From Adiantum capillus-veneris (taxonomy: Eukaryota; Streptophyta; Polypodiopsida; Polypodiales; Pteridaceae), in contig CM043971.1 of assembly GCA_014529385.2 (NCBI GenBank), positions 56,183,209 to 56,247,208 on the forward strand: a stretch of DNA of 64,000 nt, in the 5' to 3' direction. Numbering within the stretch: position 1 is the stretch's first letter; the number at the start of each line of letters is the position of its first letter. The translations under genes were made by a program, and so were the position numbers. The notes beneath the pieces were generated by a model. It did no database searches, had not been told where the DNA came from, and was given only the letters and a program-made list of their open reading frames with translations. Shown here in pieces: positions 20,364 through 30,766 of the stretch.

Positions 20364-22089
20364 TTAATTTTCAGACGCACTGCTAGTAGGAATCGACTCT
20401 AGCATGTTCAATGTCGTCTTTTGCACTTTGTTGGGATTCTTTGAACAATCTTCAATGAAGTGAGTGACACCACACTCTGTGCAATATGCATTTATTCTAA
20501 TGATCTTTGTGTGTGGACAAACATTCATCAAATGGTCACCTCCACACTTATAACAGGTTCCTAATGTAGGTCTTTGTGTCCCTTGATTTGCCCTTTGTGG
20601 ATAAGCTGGTCTTTGGCCTGACAACCCTCCATGAGCTATGAACATAAGTGTTCTTGCGTCCAAGCTATACCTCTCTTTATCGAAGGCGCGTGCGGCTTTT
20701 GGTGGTCCAACATTTCCCATCATGCTCCAAGATTCTGGTTGTTTTGGTTCTTCAGGTGGGTATTACACAGTAGGAGCCATGAGTGCACCGAAATCTTCGT
20801 AATAAGTCTAAACAGGCACTAAATCTTGTTCTTCCTGATTCTCTAGGGTGGGTGCATATCTAATGCCCACTGGTCTCGCTCCTGGTAAAGGTGGTTATTG
20901 TCCTAATACCGGCTGTGGTCTTTCTATCCCCATAGGTCCTGGTACGTTTCCCGTTGGGTGTCGAGGTACTGGATGTACATGAGGTGGTGCTATTTGAGCT
21001 GGAGGCGCATACTGACACTCCTTCACATAACCCTTGTTGTAATAGCACTCCTCTATTGAGTGATTCGTCCATTTTTGTTCAGTCGCACACCATTTCTTTA
21101 GTTTAGGCATTGGTTTAGGGTATTGTGCTAATCTCCTTATAGTATCCTCTATCATTTGTTCCATGTTCGGCACTGTTGTTTTTTGGACATTCTTCTTAGT
21201 GGTGGTCCCGCTAGCTACAGATGATGAGCTACTGGATGAGACATCCGTATCCGTGTGACCTCTCCATAAACCGCACATTTATCCACTAAGTACAATGCTT
21301 ATCTGGTTACTTGCTCAAAACTTGTACAAGATTTCAGGTGCAAGTCTTTCTTGAGAGTGTCATTTCTCAGCCCTTCTATAAAGAGGACAGATAGTCTATC
21401 ATCTTGCGGTCGTTCCCATACTGGACATCTCTCTATGTATTGTTTGAAGCAAAGCGAAGCTTCCTTCACCTTTTCTCGCTCCTTCTATTTGAAAGCATAT
21501 ATTTGGGATACCGTGTTGTGTTTGATCCCTCTTTTCGAAAATTCCTCTGCAAACTCTCGCAGCAAATGGTCAATGTCATGGAAACCTTCGCCATTCAGTG
21601 GTTGCAACCATGTCAATGCCCTCCCTTCTAAAGTAAGACCAAATCCTTCGTATTGTGTGTGGAAATCTGTTATCTGCTCAGCTCTTAAGACTTGCTTAAA
21701 GAGTGAGACATGTGCATACGGATCTCCTGAGCCACTATACTTCTTCGGCATACACTTGGCCACTTGAGATGGTCTCATGCATCTATTGTCTACCACCAAT
21801 CTCATTGCTCCTGTATCCTGACTAAAACTTTCTCTTGCATCATGGACTTCATGGGCTACTCTAGTTGGCTCCCTTGCCACGAATCTACTACTAGGAGGCA
21901 AATGTGATGGTGTTGCTGCAAATGTCGGACCTACTGCGATATGTGTAGAGATAGGAACCACACTACCTTGATTCGTAGCCATTGATTCTCTGGAATGTAA
22001 TGTTCTCATGAGGCTTGGCATAGAATAATGAGGTCGACTGAAAGATTCAGTTACATGAGTCCTCTCTCCACCTGTTGCCATCGGGTCTA
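20364..22089 (-). pseudogene. Gypsy-B gag, capsid and zinc-knuckle part
   Basis: Reading leftward from the Gypsy-C insertion (22089), 'DPMATGGERTHV' continues the frame interrupted at 31063. The capsid-like domain ('KYSGSGDPYAHVSLFKQVLR', 'ALTWLQPL') lies at about 21750-21490. Stops follow at 21485 and about 21290. A Pro-rich stretch comes next, then a 'CYKCGGDHLMNVC' knuckle (CX2CX3HX4C, about 20565) and 'CTECGVTHFIEDC' (about 20485). A stop ends the frame at 20364. Gag is broken by at least four nonsense changes and by Gypsy-C. Confidence 0.82.
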
Positions 22090-22340
22090 TGTGCGCTCTT
22101 TGCCGCACTGGCGAAGCAAGGGACTTGCCAATACACCGTGTGCGAGCCACAAACGGCTCCAAGCACACAACAAGCCTAAACTAGCAAGCTCAAGAAAACA
22201 AAGGGTGTGTCACTCACCGCTCTACGCTCGCCTTCGTGGTGGATTCCTCGCCGCGATGAAGAAGAAGCTGCAGTTGTGCCGCGCTCAACCGCTTCGCCGC
22301 CGTCGTGCCTTCGTAATGCTCGATCGCACACACACTCTCC

Positions 22341-22372
<32 letters not shown>

Positions 22373-22665
22373 AGGAGGTGAAGAAAAAGAAGATGGAGAT
22401 GGAGCAAGAGCACTCTTCAATTGCACAAATGAGAGAATGAGTAAAAATTAGGTTTAGTTGGCTTTTATAGGAGCTCACCCCATTCACACTTGGGCGCCCA
22501 TGCTTAGCCAACTAACCCTAGCATGTTCGTGTTAGAGTGCGCCTCTCATCGGCGATCACTCTACCTTTCCCTATTGGACCAACAAGCCCAGTACATGACT
22601 CTAAATAATACATAATACACGTCCATCGTAGGCGATAGGGTGTCCGTGTGCCGTGAGGGTTAACA
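22090..22665 (-). repeat. Gypsy-C 3' LTR
   Basis: The plus strand starts TGTGCGCTC and ends GGTTAACA, so the minus-strand LTR starts TGTTAACCC, like Gypsy-A. It has a TATAAAA box (minus strand, 22463-22469) and (CT)n at 22341-22359 followed by (CA)n. The promoter-downstream half resembles the Gypsy-A LTR. The four hairpin units of A are absent. Confidence 0.93.
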
Positions 22666-22678
22666 TGCCCCCCTTCCT
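22666..22678 (-). other. Gypsy-C polypurine tract
   Basis: The minus strand reads AGGAAGGGGGGCA directly before the LTR. The sequence just upstream (GGAATCTACATC region) is shared with the Gypsy-A tract region at 51110-51133. Confidence 0.85.
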
Positions 22679-24285
22679 GATGTAGATTCCGTCCTCGGAA
22701 GCTATTGAGTTGAAGCTGGTTCGTCGAGGTGGAAGAGCATTTGAGATGAATGTCCTTAGCCTTCTTCAGTCACTGCAAAATCAAACAACATTGGCACAGT
22801 AATTGCATTCTCTTAAAAAGCATAGGTAGTTTTAGGTAGACAAATTGATTGGTAAAAGAATTTCAAACAATTTGGTAGCAATGAACATTAAATTGCAATG
22901 TAATCAAATGCATAAACAGATGTAAAGGTAAAAAATTAAACAAGTCTGGGGTCGCTAATTTGACGGTCGAAAGGCACTAGAGATTGAATATTAATACCAT
23001 GGGTAAGCTTCTTAATTTTCTGTGGTCAATTAAGTTGTTTAATCGCGAGAGCCAAGTATTCATGTTCGAGGGCTGACTAGAGGCTATATCTAGAAGACTT
23101 TGTAGTTAAGCTACCATAAAAGGAATTTCTCATGAAATCATCGCCTGACTGATTACTTTTTCGTTGACCCCCCAAAGTCTTTTCTCATTGATTCAATTAT
23201 GAAGTGGGTGCTTATTTTGTATGCCTTGGGTTTTTTGCTTTTCAAGGAAAAGCGCCCACACTGGGAACCTCTAGGGCTCTAGTACCATAGGCAATACATG
23301 TGAGTGAAGTACCAATTCAAGCCAGGATTTCTCTTCCAGCTTAAAATTTTACATTGTGGCACTTTGATTTTTTGTTTGTTCATTTTCAACATTTAAATTT
23401 TGTAACTTTGGGGGGTCATATAACACTGTTACCCTCCCCAGGCTCATCACATTAGTAAACTCTCTTTATAATACTTAAGCTAAAGGTCAATAGGGTCAAG
23501 CCCACTAGAAAGCCCTAGTACATTTCACACAATGCTGCCTAAATCGGATTAAGAACCTAAGTAACCATTGCTTATTAGGAAGGCATTCCCCATGGTATTA
23601 AGAGAAGATTTCTAATACCTAGCTTGGTCAAACTAGCTTAGTTGGACTGCTTGATTTTTACACCTAGACAAGTGATTATGACAAAACATTACATTGAATT
23701 AAATGTTTGATACTAAGCCAATGCGCTGAATATTATGGTACCAATCACAATCAAAGCAGACAAACATAGATGCAAAAAAAAATAAGGGCAATGCTAATGG
23801 ACAAGAAACACCTGTTGGTGTTGATGGTCGTGCTTGATTTGAAGGTTCCATGAAGGTCCAAATCCTATCAATAGCAACACGCTCCTGTACACACTATGAA
23901 ACACAAACAATACCTCTAGGAGGCACATTAGTGGGAAAAGAGAACTTTGCTAATCTCTCAACTCTAAAACAGAAACACTCCTATCGTACTAATCTTACCT
24001 TACCCTCCATCACTCAAGTGATGAGGATCAAAGGTGTTTCATGGCATAGGTTTCTGTTTCACTGTACCAGATGTGACATGTGTAGGTCTGAGTCAATGTT
24101 TTGACTTTTAATGTGCATACTCGTTTGCTAATTGCTCTTGCTCTTTATTTTTTTGTTTTTTTGTGAGTATAAGGCTATATATATACATTCCCTAAGATCG
24201 GAGATATAGAGGTCAGGGAAAAAGGTTGAGAGGGAAACAAATGAATGAGGACTGTCAGCAAACACTCCCCTCTTCCTTGGGTAGA
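22679..24285 (-). other. Gypsy-C 3' untranslated region
   Basis: There are no coding frames. Most of it aligns with the Gypsy-A region 49820-51120, for example the blocks around 'GTGCCTCCTAGAGGTATT' and 'GGGAGGGTAAC'. This conserved 1.3-kb non-coding block in both elements may carry cis signals for the shared replication machinery (inference). Confidence 0.7.
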
Positions 24286-27200
24286 TCATACCGTTTGAAA
24301 TGAGCTTGTCACCCTTTGAAACCAATTGTTCCAGTTGGTAATAGGTGAGGATTTTTGCCAGTAGTTTTCTATTACCCTAGGTGCCTCGTCAAGTTGCAAC
24401 GGTGGTAAGGTACTCTCCCAGGATCGAACTTGAAGTGGTTCATTAGGTGATTCTTGAACACTGGGAGGTGTGGATTCTTTTGTAGCTTCATGGAGGTCCA
24501 CTACTATAGATGGAGGCTGTGTAGAAGCTTTTACCTCTATGGATGTATTACATGATGAGCTAGAATCTTCATGGGACTCCCCCCTTCCTGAGCTAGGTGG
24601 AACAAATTGTTCTTTCTTTGGTACCCAAACTAGCTCGGGAGCGGGTGTGCAGCATTCTGTGATTTTTTTCTTTCCACGATCCTTGATTCGTTTTGGAGCT
24701 ATGGGATTGGGCTCACTTGGGTCAGGTGATAGGTAAGAGCACAATCTACGTTTTGGCACCCAGATTTGATCATTTCCTTGATAGTAGCCTTGGGCTTCCA
24801 ATAGTCGTTTAGGGATCCATCGCAACATTTTCTTACTTTTCTTGGAGCGAGTGGTACGTTTCTTACAAGGCTTCTGTTTTTTAGCACTAGCTATGGTCAC
24901 TAAAGAAGCTTTAGGGACCCACTTGTATGTTTTCTTCGTTACATTAGGATGAGTCTTGTCGGAAGCGATACGCATTGCTTGTAGCATATTTAAGGGTATA
25001 GGAATTTCATCCCCCTCAGGTGTTACCCAGGTCGTCCCCCTATTTCCCCAAGTGTCTATGGTTGATGCTAGGTGGACCCAATCCACATTGTCCGACTCAG
25101 TCATCCCAGGTAGGATATCCATATAAGGAGAATCTTGGCCAATGTCTGTATCCTTCTTACAAGTGTAACAATATTGTAGTGGGGCCGAGTGAACTGTGGT
25201 GTCAGAGCGATGATCAATAATGGTTTTACTCCCTAAGGGGTGTACCTTACCAGTCACCAAATCCACTCTAAGGACAGAGTCTTGGAATTGCAAATAGACA
25301 TGATTTTTAGACCAATCGTGAACCATTTGTGCTTCCCTCATGAATGGTCGTCCTAAAATCATTTCATATGACATAAGGTGTTTAGAGAAATCCATTACAA
25401 TGAACGTATGTCGTACCTTGTGTCCTAGAACTTTGATCTTAAGATCCTTGAGCATCCCCATAGGTTTGGCTATGGTACCATTTGCCATCTTTACCACAAT
25501 GTTAGTAACACTGAGGCGGGGTTTTCCCATGGATTCCCAACAATCTTTTGTAACGATGCTAACTCCCGCACCACCATCAAGAATTCCCTTTATAGTTAAT
25601 CCCTTGGTAGTGATGGGTAGGGTCGCATTAGACTCGTCGCCTTCAAAATACTGCCCTAATTCGTTAATGGGTACCTCAATCACAGACTCGTGTCCATCTA
25701 AGTCAAGTGATTGCACATGATTTTCCTCATCAATCATAATCGAGTCAGGCCTATTTGGTTGCGCAAACTGCGGTAATCCCGTTCGTAGCTCTCCGTTAAG
25801 GAATGCTCGAAGTGCAAGGAATAACTCAGGATCTCCATACAGCTTTGCTATGATCGTGGTTCGGACCTCAGAAGACATGAAGTCCACTAGTTTGGCAACA
25901 TTCATTGGCGTTTTGCAGGGTGTAGGTCCTTGACTAGGAACTGGTGAGGATGGAATCTCATATTCCTCAATGGGATCAGGTATTCCTTCGTTAAACATCC
26001 TTTCCAACAAGAAGGGTGTATGCTCACTTTCTGATGTCCCGTCCTCACTCCCTTCTTGGATGATACTAGATATGGCTAACGGTCTATGGTTCATGTGGGG
26101 TGGATGAACTTGCGTGGGAAACACTGTGTCATGAATTTTGACATGCATGGGTTCTGGTTCTAGTTTCCTTTGAGTCTCCTCCACTAAACCTCTTAGATGT
26201 TTCACCTGCTTAATCTCGTCTACTGGGTTTGGGTACGTCCCAATCTTCTTTTTACGATTCTTCCCTTTTTGCCCCTGCGGTTTATCTTGGGGGTCTTGGA
26301 TTGGATTTGGAAACACTTGTGGTGTTTTCAGAGGCTCTTTATGATTTTCTCTTATTCGGTTTTCATTTGGTTCCATGTTACGGTTTTCTTTGTCGGTCTT
26401 TCTCTTTGTGGTATTGGTTCTAGTCTCCATTGTCTCGACTGAATCTGAATCATCCTCGAGGTCATTCATATACACGGGGTCATCTCCTGTTCCTATGTTT
26501 GTTTTGGAACTTGGCTTTGAATTTTCCGTATTCTGCAACTTCTTCCTTCGTGTCTTCTTTTTCTTTGCTTGGATAATTGACGCGGTATCTCTCTCTTCGA
26601 GGATATGGCCTGGCCCTTGAAGCATGGACCGTGTAATCGCATAAGCGGGTGCGACGGGTGGTATTGGCGATGTCACACTAGCAATTTCGACCAAATTTAG
26701 GGGTGTGATTTTAGGCGCATTTGGGTTATAGGGGCATTGGGCAATCAAGTGATCTATGCCACAACGATTACATGTGAGTATTGGCATTGCAGACGTGCTC
26801 CCTTGATTCATTTGCATCTGTGCATCATTCTTTTGCAGCCTAATAGGGCATTCCGCTACTCGATGTGGTCCACCACACTCGTAGCATTGAAGAGGTGGCC
26901 TCCTAGCCTGGGTGTTGATATTTTGACCTCTGGATGCGAGAGTAGCAGCTTGATAAACCGGCTTGACTTGTCCCCAACAATCTTCCATGTAGTATATAGG
27001 ACACTCTTCCAATGTATCAAGTCCGTAGGCAATACTAGTGTCTATTTCCTCCTCACAGCCATCTGCATAAGCATTTGATGGCTCACAACCCACTTGGTTC
27101 ATAGGGGCGACTCTTGGATGCGGGGGCTGCGGTCCTAGCACAGGAGGTGGTAGCGGTGTAGCTTGTACAACATTTTGAGATCTAGGGACCATGTGTTGCG

Positions 27201-29466
27201 GTAGTTGCTCAACAGGTGGAGTAGGCATCAATACAGGAGCTCGAGGCGCATCCGTCCAGGCTACAGGTGGTCTATTTGCCATCATACGTTTGATCATTAA
27301 ACAATCCTTAGCTTGGTGACCATACCTACCACATGCGTTGCAAGTTCCATTAAATTTTACTCTAAATGTAGGGCACTCACTAGTGCTATGTGGACCTAAG
27401 CAAATGGAACACCATTGTTGCTCCCTTCTTGGATACATGTGACTATTTTGAGGGGGTCGATTATCCTTAAGAGACTCTTGGATTGCCTTGGTGAGGTCTG
27501 TCAAGAATGTCTCAAATACCTTTGGCTCATTGGCAATGGGCTTTGCAGTCATGGGTTCATACTCAATGGCTTGTGAGCTAGTGGATCTCGTGTCAGTAGA
27601 CACCCTCATGCCTGCTATCATCAAGTTGTCCTCTAATTGGATTGCATTGGCAGTGACATCTTCCCAGGTTGTGATACCTCTAATCACTAGTCCATTATAG
27701 ATTCTTTCATTCCTCAACCCTCGAATGAATCGATCAAGCAGTTGGTTATTGTTGAAGCGCTCATTTACAGGGCAACGAGAGTTTAAGTGCTTTAGACGAC
27801 TAATGAAGTCCCTTACTGACTCTCCTTCCTTACATTCGGCCTTCTGTAGCTGAGATGCTACACCCCAAAGCACACCTTCTCGTATGTACTCCTTTAGAAA
27901 CAACCTTCGAAGGGTAGGGTAGATTGTTTTCTCGTCCACCCTTAGGGTCCTATACCAATCTCCAGCCTTCCCACTTAATGTCAAGCTTAAGGCATTGCAC
28001 TTATGTAGTTCGTTGCGTTCCCCTAGGGAATCACATACTTGTTCAAACACTTCAATGTGTTTTCTAGCATCTTCGTCCCCATTGAATTTTTGCGTGAGTT
28101 TGGCAATTTGTACTGCCTTACTTCTAGGCTCTCTATCAGATGCATGACGCATATTTTCCGCGATAGATCGACCTATGGTTTGAGCAAACGCTGCCAAGTC
28201 ACCTATGTGAGGAGGCAGGGCCGGTGGAGGTACTCTTGGAATCATATGTGGGAGAGGGACGGGTACCGGTCTTGGCATATGTGTGGATGATGCAGGATAT
28301 GGAACATAACCGGGCATAGGTCCACTCGGATAAGGGCTAGGGAGCGGCACTCGAGGAGCATAAGCAAGTGGTACAATTGGAGGTGTGGGGGCCATGTGTG
28401 CATAAGGGGCTAGAGGCACATATGGTCGAGGCCCCATATTAGGTACTACGACACTAGGTAGTGGCACTGCGCTAACCGTAGATGTCATCGGTACATTCTT
28501 TGTCAGGCTTATCCCTGGAGTGAGCACTGGGTTTTCCTTAATAGAGGGTTGAGCCAAGTTAGGGAAGCTAAAGTTGTCGCTCGGAGGCTCAGATTGCATA
28601 GAGACCCCAGGTGAAATGACGTAAGATGGGTCCATGGGACTCATTAGAGGAGTCTCCATTTGTGATAGAGTAGGCTGTTGAGCCTTGCTCGTATCCAGAA
28701 ATCTCATGGGGCCAGTTGAGAGTATATTTACCCCTCGGTTTTGCCTTTTTGATTGAATAATGCCATGGATAACATTACAGATCATTTTCTGTTGATCTTC
28801 GATGCTCGTGGCACTAGAGGTGGATTGTACAATCTCTATCCATCCTACATGGTAGGCGTGGCCAGAGTGTAGATCCATCAACACCTCAGTGTGGAGGTCG
28901 TATGTCCAATGATCATTAATGAACAATCCTTCTAGAGTCGACGTGTTAACGGTTTCTTGTGAGGTAGAAGCAATGTTGCTCCCCGTGGTTTTACTTGTCA
29001 CCAACGGTACTCTAGAGGGAACTTCTGAAGGAGGCAGCTCAACAGGGCCTTCTTGGTAAGAAGTTGGTAGGATATCCACATGGACACTCTTTGGGGGTGT
29101 GGGGTCCACGTGCGATGTGAAAGGAGAGTCCACTTCCCCACCCCCTTCGTGTGCTTCATTTGCATCAGGTTCCGAGCGAGTAGCTCTACCTAATGTTTCC
29201 ATGAAACGGCTAAACATACTAGTACTAGGCTGTGGAGCTTCGGGAGGTGCATGGCCTTCTCTCTCAGTGTTTTGGGTAGGGTATGCTTCCATGATTTCTG
29301 AGTCGGAGGAGGAATCACTAGCGGCTATTTTAGGGTCTTGGGTGGTGCTACCTTGTGTCCCCGCTGAGGGTCTAGAGCTTATCGTGGATGGGTAATGGGT
29401 GTCCGTATGAACAGAGGCACTCTCAATATGCTCGTGTTCTAGCACCCGCCCAGAGCGTAAGTGCAT
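24286..29466 (-). CDS. Gypsy-C Gag-PR1-tail protein (1,726 aa)
   Basis: Intact frame from 'MHLRSGRVLEHE' to TAG/TGA at 24286. Approximate residues: 1-300 acidic, Ser/Thr/Pro-rich; 300-420 Pro-rich; 425-620 capsid-like domain ('AKLTQKFNGDEDARKHIEVF', 'GKAGDWYRTLR', 'FISRLKHLNSRC'); four zinc knuckles near 684, 707, 862 and 899 (CSIC, CNAC, CYEC, CNRC types). Basic linker with nuclear-signal-like 'KKKKTRRKKLQ' near 960; PR1 near 1290-1380 ('GILDGGAGVSIVT', 'MILGRPFMREAQMVHDW'); tail from about 1502 with four W-[IV]-P-K motifs. PR1 has DGG in place of DSG/DTG, so protease activity is doubtful. RT, RNase H, integrase and PR2 present in Gypsy-A are missing; the join is near residue 1502. It would form particles that package its own RNA. 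Confidence 0.9.
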   Translation of the reverse strand: MHLRSGRVLEHEHIESASVHTDTHYPSTISSRPSAGTQGSTTQDPKIAASDSSSDSEIMEAYPTQNTEREGHAPPEAPQPSTSMFSRFMETLGRATRSEPDANEAHEGGGEVDSPFTSHVDPTPPKSVHVDILPTSYQEGPVELPPSEVPSRVPLVTSKTTGSNIASTSQETVNTSTLEGLFINDHWTYDLHTEVLMDLHSGHAYHVGWIEIVQSTSSATSIEDQQKMICNVIHGIIQSKRQNRGVNILSTGPMRFLDTSKAQQPTLSQMETPLMSPMDPSYVISPGVSMQSEPPSDNFSFPNLAQPSIKENPVLTPGISLTKNVPMTSTVSAVPLPSVVVPNMGPRPYVPLAPYAHMAPTPPIVPLAYAPRVPLPSPYPSGPMPGYVPYPASSTHMPRPVPVPLPHMIPRVPPPALPPHIGDLAAFAQTIGRSIAENMRHASDREPRSKAVQIAKLTQKFNGDEDARKHIEVFEQVCDSLGERNELHKCNALSLTLSGKAGDWYRTLRVDEKTIYPTLRRLFLKEYIREGVLWGVASQLQKAECKEGESVRDFISRLKHLNSRCPVNERFNNNQLLDRFIRGLRNERIYNGLVIRGITTWEDVTANAIQLEDNLMIAGMRVSTDTRSTSSQAIEYEPMTAKPIANEPKVFETFLTDLTKAIQESLKDNRPPQNSHMYPRREQQWCSICLGPHSTSECPTFRVKFNGTCNACGRYGHQAKDCLMIKRMMANRPPVAWTDAPRAPVLMPTPPVEQLPQHMVPRSQNVVQATPLPPPVLGPQPPHPRVAPMNQVGCEPSNAYADGCEEEIDTSIAYGLDTLEECPIYYMEDCWGQVKPVYQAATLASRGQNINTQARRPPLQCYECGGPHRVAECPIRLQKNDAQMQMNQGSTSAMPILTCNRCGIDHLIAQCPYNPNAPKITPLNLVEIASVTSPIPPVAPAYAITRSMLQGPGHILEERDTASIIQAKKKKTRRKKLQNTENSKPSSKTNIGTGDDPVYMNDLEDDSDSVETMETRTNTTKRKTDKENRNMEPNENRIRENHKEPLKTPQVFPNPIQDPQDKPQGQKGKNRKKKIGTYPNPVDEIKQVKHLRGLVEETQRKLEPEPMHVKIHDTVFPTQVHPPHMNHRPLAISSIIQEGSEDGTSESEHTPFLLERMFNEGIPDPIEEYEIPSSPVPSQGPTPCKTPMNVAKLVDFMSSEVRTTIIAKLYGDPELFLALRAFLNGELRTGLPQFAQPNRPDSIMIDEENHVQSLDLDGHESVIEVPINELGQYFEGDESNATLPITTKGLTIKGILDGGAGVSIVTKDCWESMGKPRLSVTNIVVKMANGTIAKPMGMLKDLKIKVLGHKVRHTFIVMDFSKHLMSYEMILGRPFMREAQMVHDWSKNHVYLQFQDSVLRVDLVTGKVHPLGSKTIIDHRSDTTVHSAPLQYCYTCKKDTDIGQDSPYMDILPGMTESDNVDWVHLASTIDTWGNRGTTWVTPEGDEIPIPLNMLQAMRIASDKTHPNVTKKTYKWVPKASLVTIASAKKQKPCKKRTTRSKKSKKMLRWIPKRLLEAQGYYQGNDQIWVPKRRLCSYLSPDPSEPNPIAPKRIKDRGKKKITECCTPAPELVWVPKKEQFVPPSSGRGESHEDSSSSCNTSIEVKASTQPPSIVVDLHEATKESTPPSVQESPNEPLQVRSWESTLPPLQLDEAPRVIENYWQKSSPITNWNNWFQRVTSSFQTV

Positions 29467-29588
29467 GTACTTTTGATACCCTAAGGTGTCAAAAAGCTGC
29501 TCTAGGAGGCCTTGTGACTAGTTTTTAGCGTGTTTTTTGTTTATTTTTTTGCTAGATTTTTTAGAGCGTGTTGTGGAATGGGCCATGT

Positions 29589-29610
29589 GATAGCTCGAAA
29601 CGAGCGTATC
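29589..29610 (-). promoter_or_regulatory. conserved leader hairpin, Gypsy-C copy
   Basis: On the minus strand GATA, a bulged C, GCTCG, TTT, CGAGC, TATC form the same stem as Gypsy-A 9485-9506, with one compensated base pair. It lies in a block of about 65 nt (29589-29654) that is conserved between the two leaders. Confidence 0.6.
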
Positions 29611-29845
29611 GGTCAGAGGGTCGTGCCGTGCTTTACAGCCCTCCGTTTGGTCACTCTATGCCCTCGGAATCCCTAAAACTGTCAATTTCCAGTAGGGAAC
29701 TAAGCCCAAACTAGAAAGTTTAAGGGTGCAAGTGGGAAGAGAAAGGAGGAGAGTGGAGGACTTGTCCCACATGCTCTCATTCTCTCTTGAGGGAGTAGGG
29801 TATATATATAAGAGTGAGTTTAGTATATATCAGAGGACTGAGGAC

Positions 29846-29899
29846 TGAGGCCTGGGCCTGGGCTTGGGCTTGGGCTTGGGCTTGGGCTTGGGCTTGGGA
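29846..29899 (-). repeat. (CCCAAG)n hexamer array in Gypsy-C leader
   Basis: The plus strand reads (GGGCTT)n, about eight units with slight changes at one end. A decayed version is at 9310-9360 in the Gypsy-A leader. The open frames on both strands across it are repeat translations. Confidence 0.85.
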
Positions 29900-30090
29900 A
29901 AATGATCCCGATCCCGATCTATCTTTTATACAAACCAACCCGTCCGTTTTAAGAGTCGCGTTTTTTATTTTCGAAAAATTTCGCCGCCCGCTCACTCGCG
30001 TTTTTATTTCCCGACTTTTTTTTAAATTTTTTTTCTTTTTAAAAAAAATTCTGAATTTTTTTTCCCAAAAAAACTCTTTTTTTTTTATAA

Positions 30091-30360
30091 TGCAGAAAAT
30101 ACAGAAATTGAAAACGCAGAAATGCAGAAAATTGAAAAACGCAGAAATGCAGAAATTGCAGAAAATTGCTGAAATTGCAGAAAAAACGCAGAAATGCAGA
30201 AAATACAGAAATTGCAGAAAATTTAAAAAAACGCAGAAATGCAGAAAATTGCAAAAATTGAAAACGCCGAACTTGAAAATGCAGAAATTGCAGAAATTGA
30301 AAAAACGCAGACAATAGCAGAAATTGAAACTTGACAGCAAATGCAGAAAACGCAAAAAAC
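30091..30360. repeat. GCAGAAAT-type minisatellite in Gypsy-C leader
   Basis: Irregular repetition of GCAGAAATT/GCAGAAAAT words about 8-10 bases long over about 270 bp. Both strands show long open frames (Phe/Leu- or Lys/Gln-rich), which follow from the repeat and not from selection. Confidence 0.8.
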
Positions 30361-30454
30361 AGAAATCTCCACACACTCCTTCCCTGCCTTTCCTATGATA
30401 GAAATTGCACCACAAGGAAGCGTAAAGTGCTAACCGAGCTTAGTGTAGGGCATA

Positions 30455-30472
30455 TCCCCGGCAGCGGCGCCA
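30455..30472 (-). other. Gypsy-C primer binding site (tRNA-Asp)
   Basis: The minus strand reads TGGCGCCGCTGCCGGGGA, one base different from the tRNA-Asp complement, four bases from the LTR. Confidence 0.93.
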
Positions 30473-30476
30473 AAAA

Positions 30477-30727
30477 TGTGCGCTCCTTGCCGCACTGTCG
30501 AAGCAAGGGACTTGCCAATACACCATGTGCGAGCCACAAACGGCTCCAAGCACACAACAAGCCTAAACTAGCAAGCTCAAGAAAACAAAGGGTGTGTCAC
30601 TCACCGCTCTACGCTCGCCTTCGTGGTGGATTCCTCGCTGCGATGAAGAAGAAGCTGCAGTTGTGTCGCGCTCAACCGCTTCACCGCCGTCGTGCCTTCG
30701 TAATGCTCGATCGCACACACACTCTCC

Positions 30728-30766
<39 letters not shown>

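Noticed and set aside
24286-29466. Gypsy-C frame as a host (domesticated) gag gene
   Set aside because: It lies between LTRs with primer site, polypurine tract and a perfect target duplication, so it is an ordinary element gene at this locus.
29846-29899. Interstitial telomere repeat
   Set aside because: The unit is GGGCTT, not the plant TTTAGGG. It lies in a retrotransposon leader and has a decayed counterpart in Gypsy-A.
29814-30415. Long open frames on both strands in the Gypsy-C leader (Trp-Ala repeats, Phe-Leu-rich and Lys-Gln-rich frames)
   Set aside because: They are translations of the hexamer and GCAGAAAT arrays. Both strands are open because the repeats lack stop codons.
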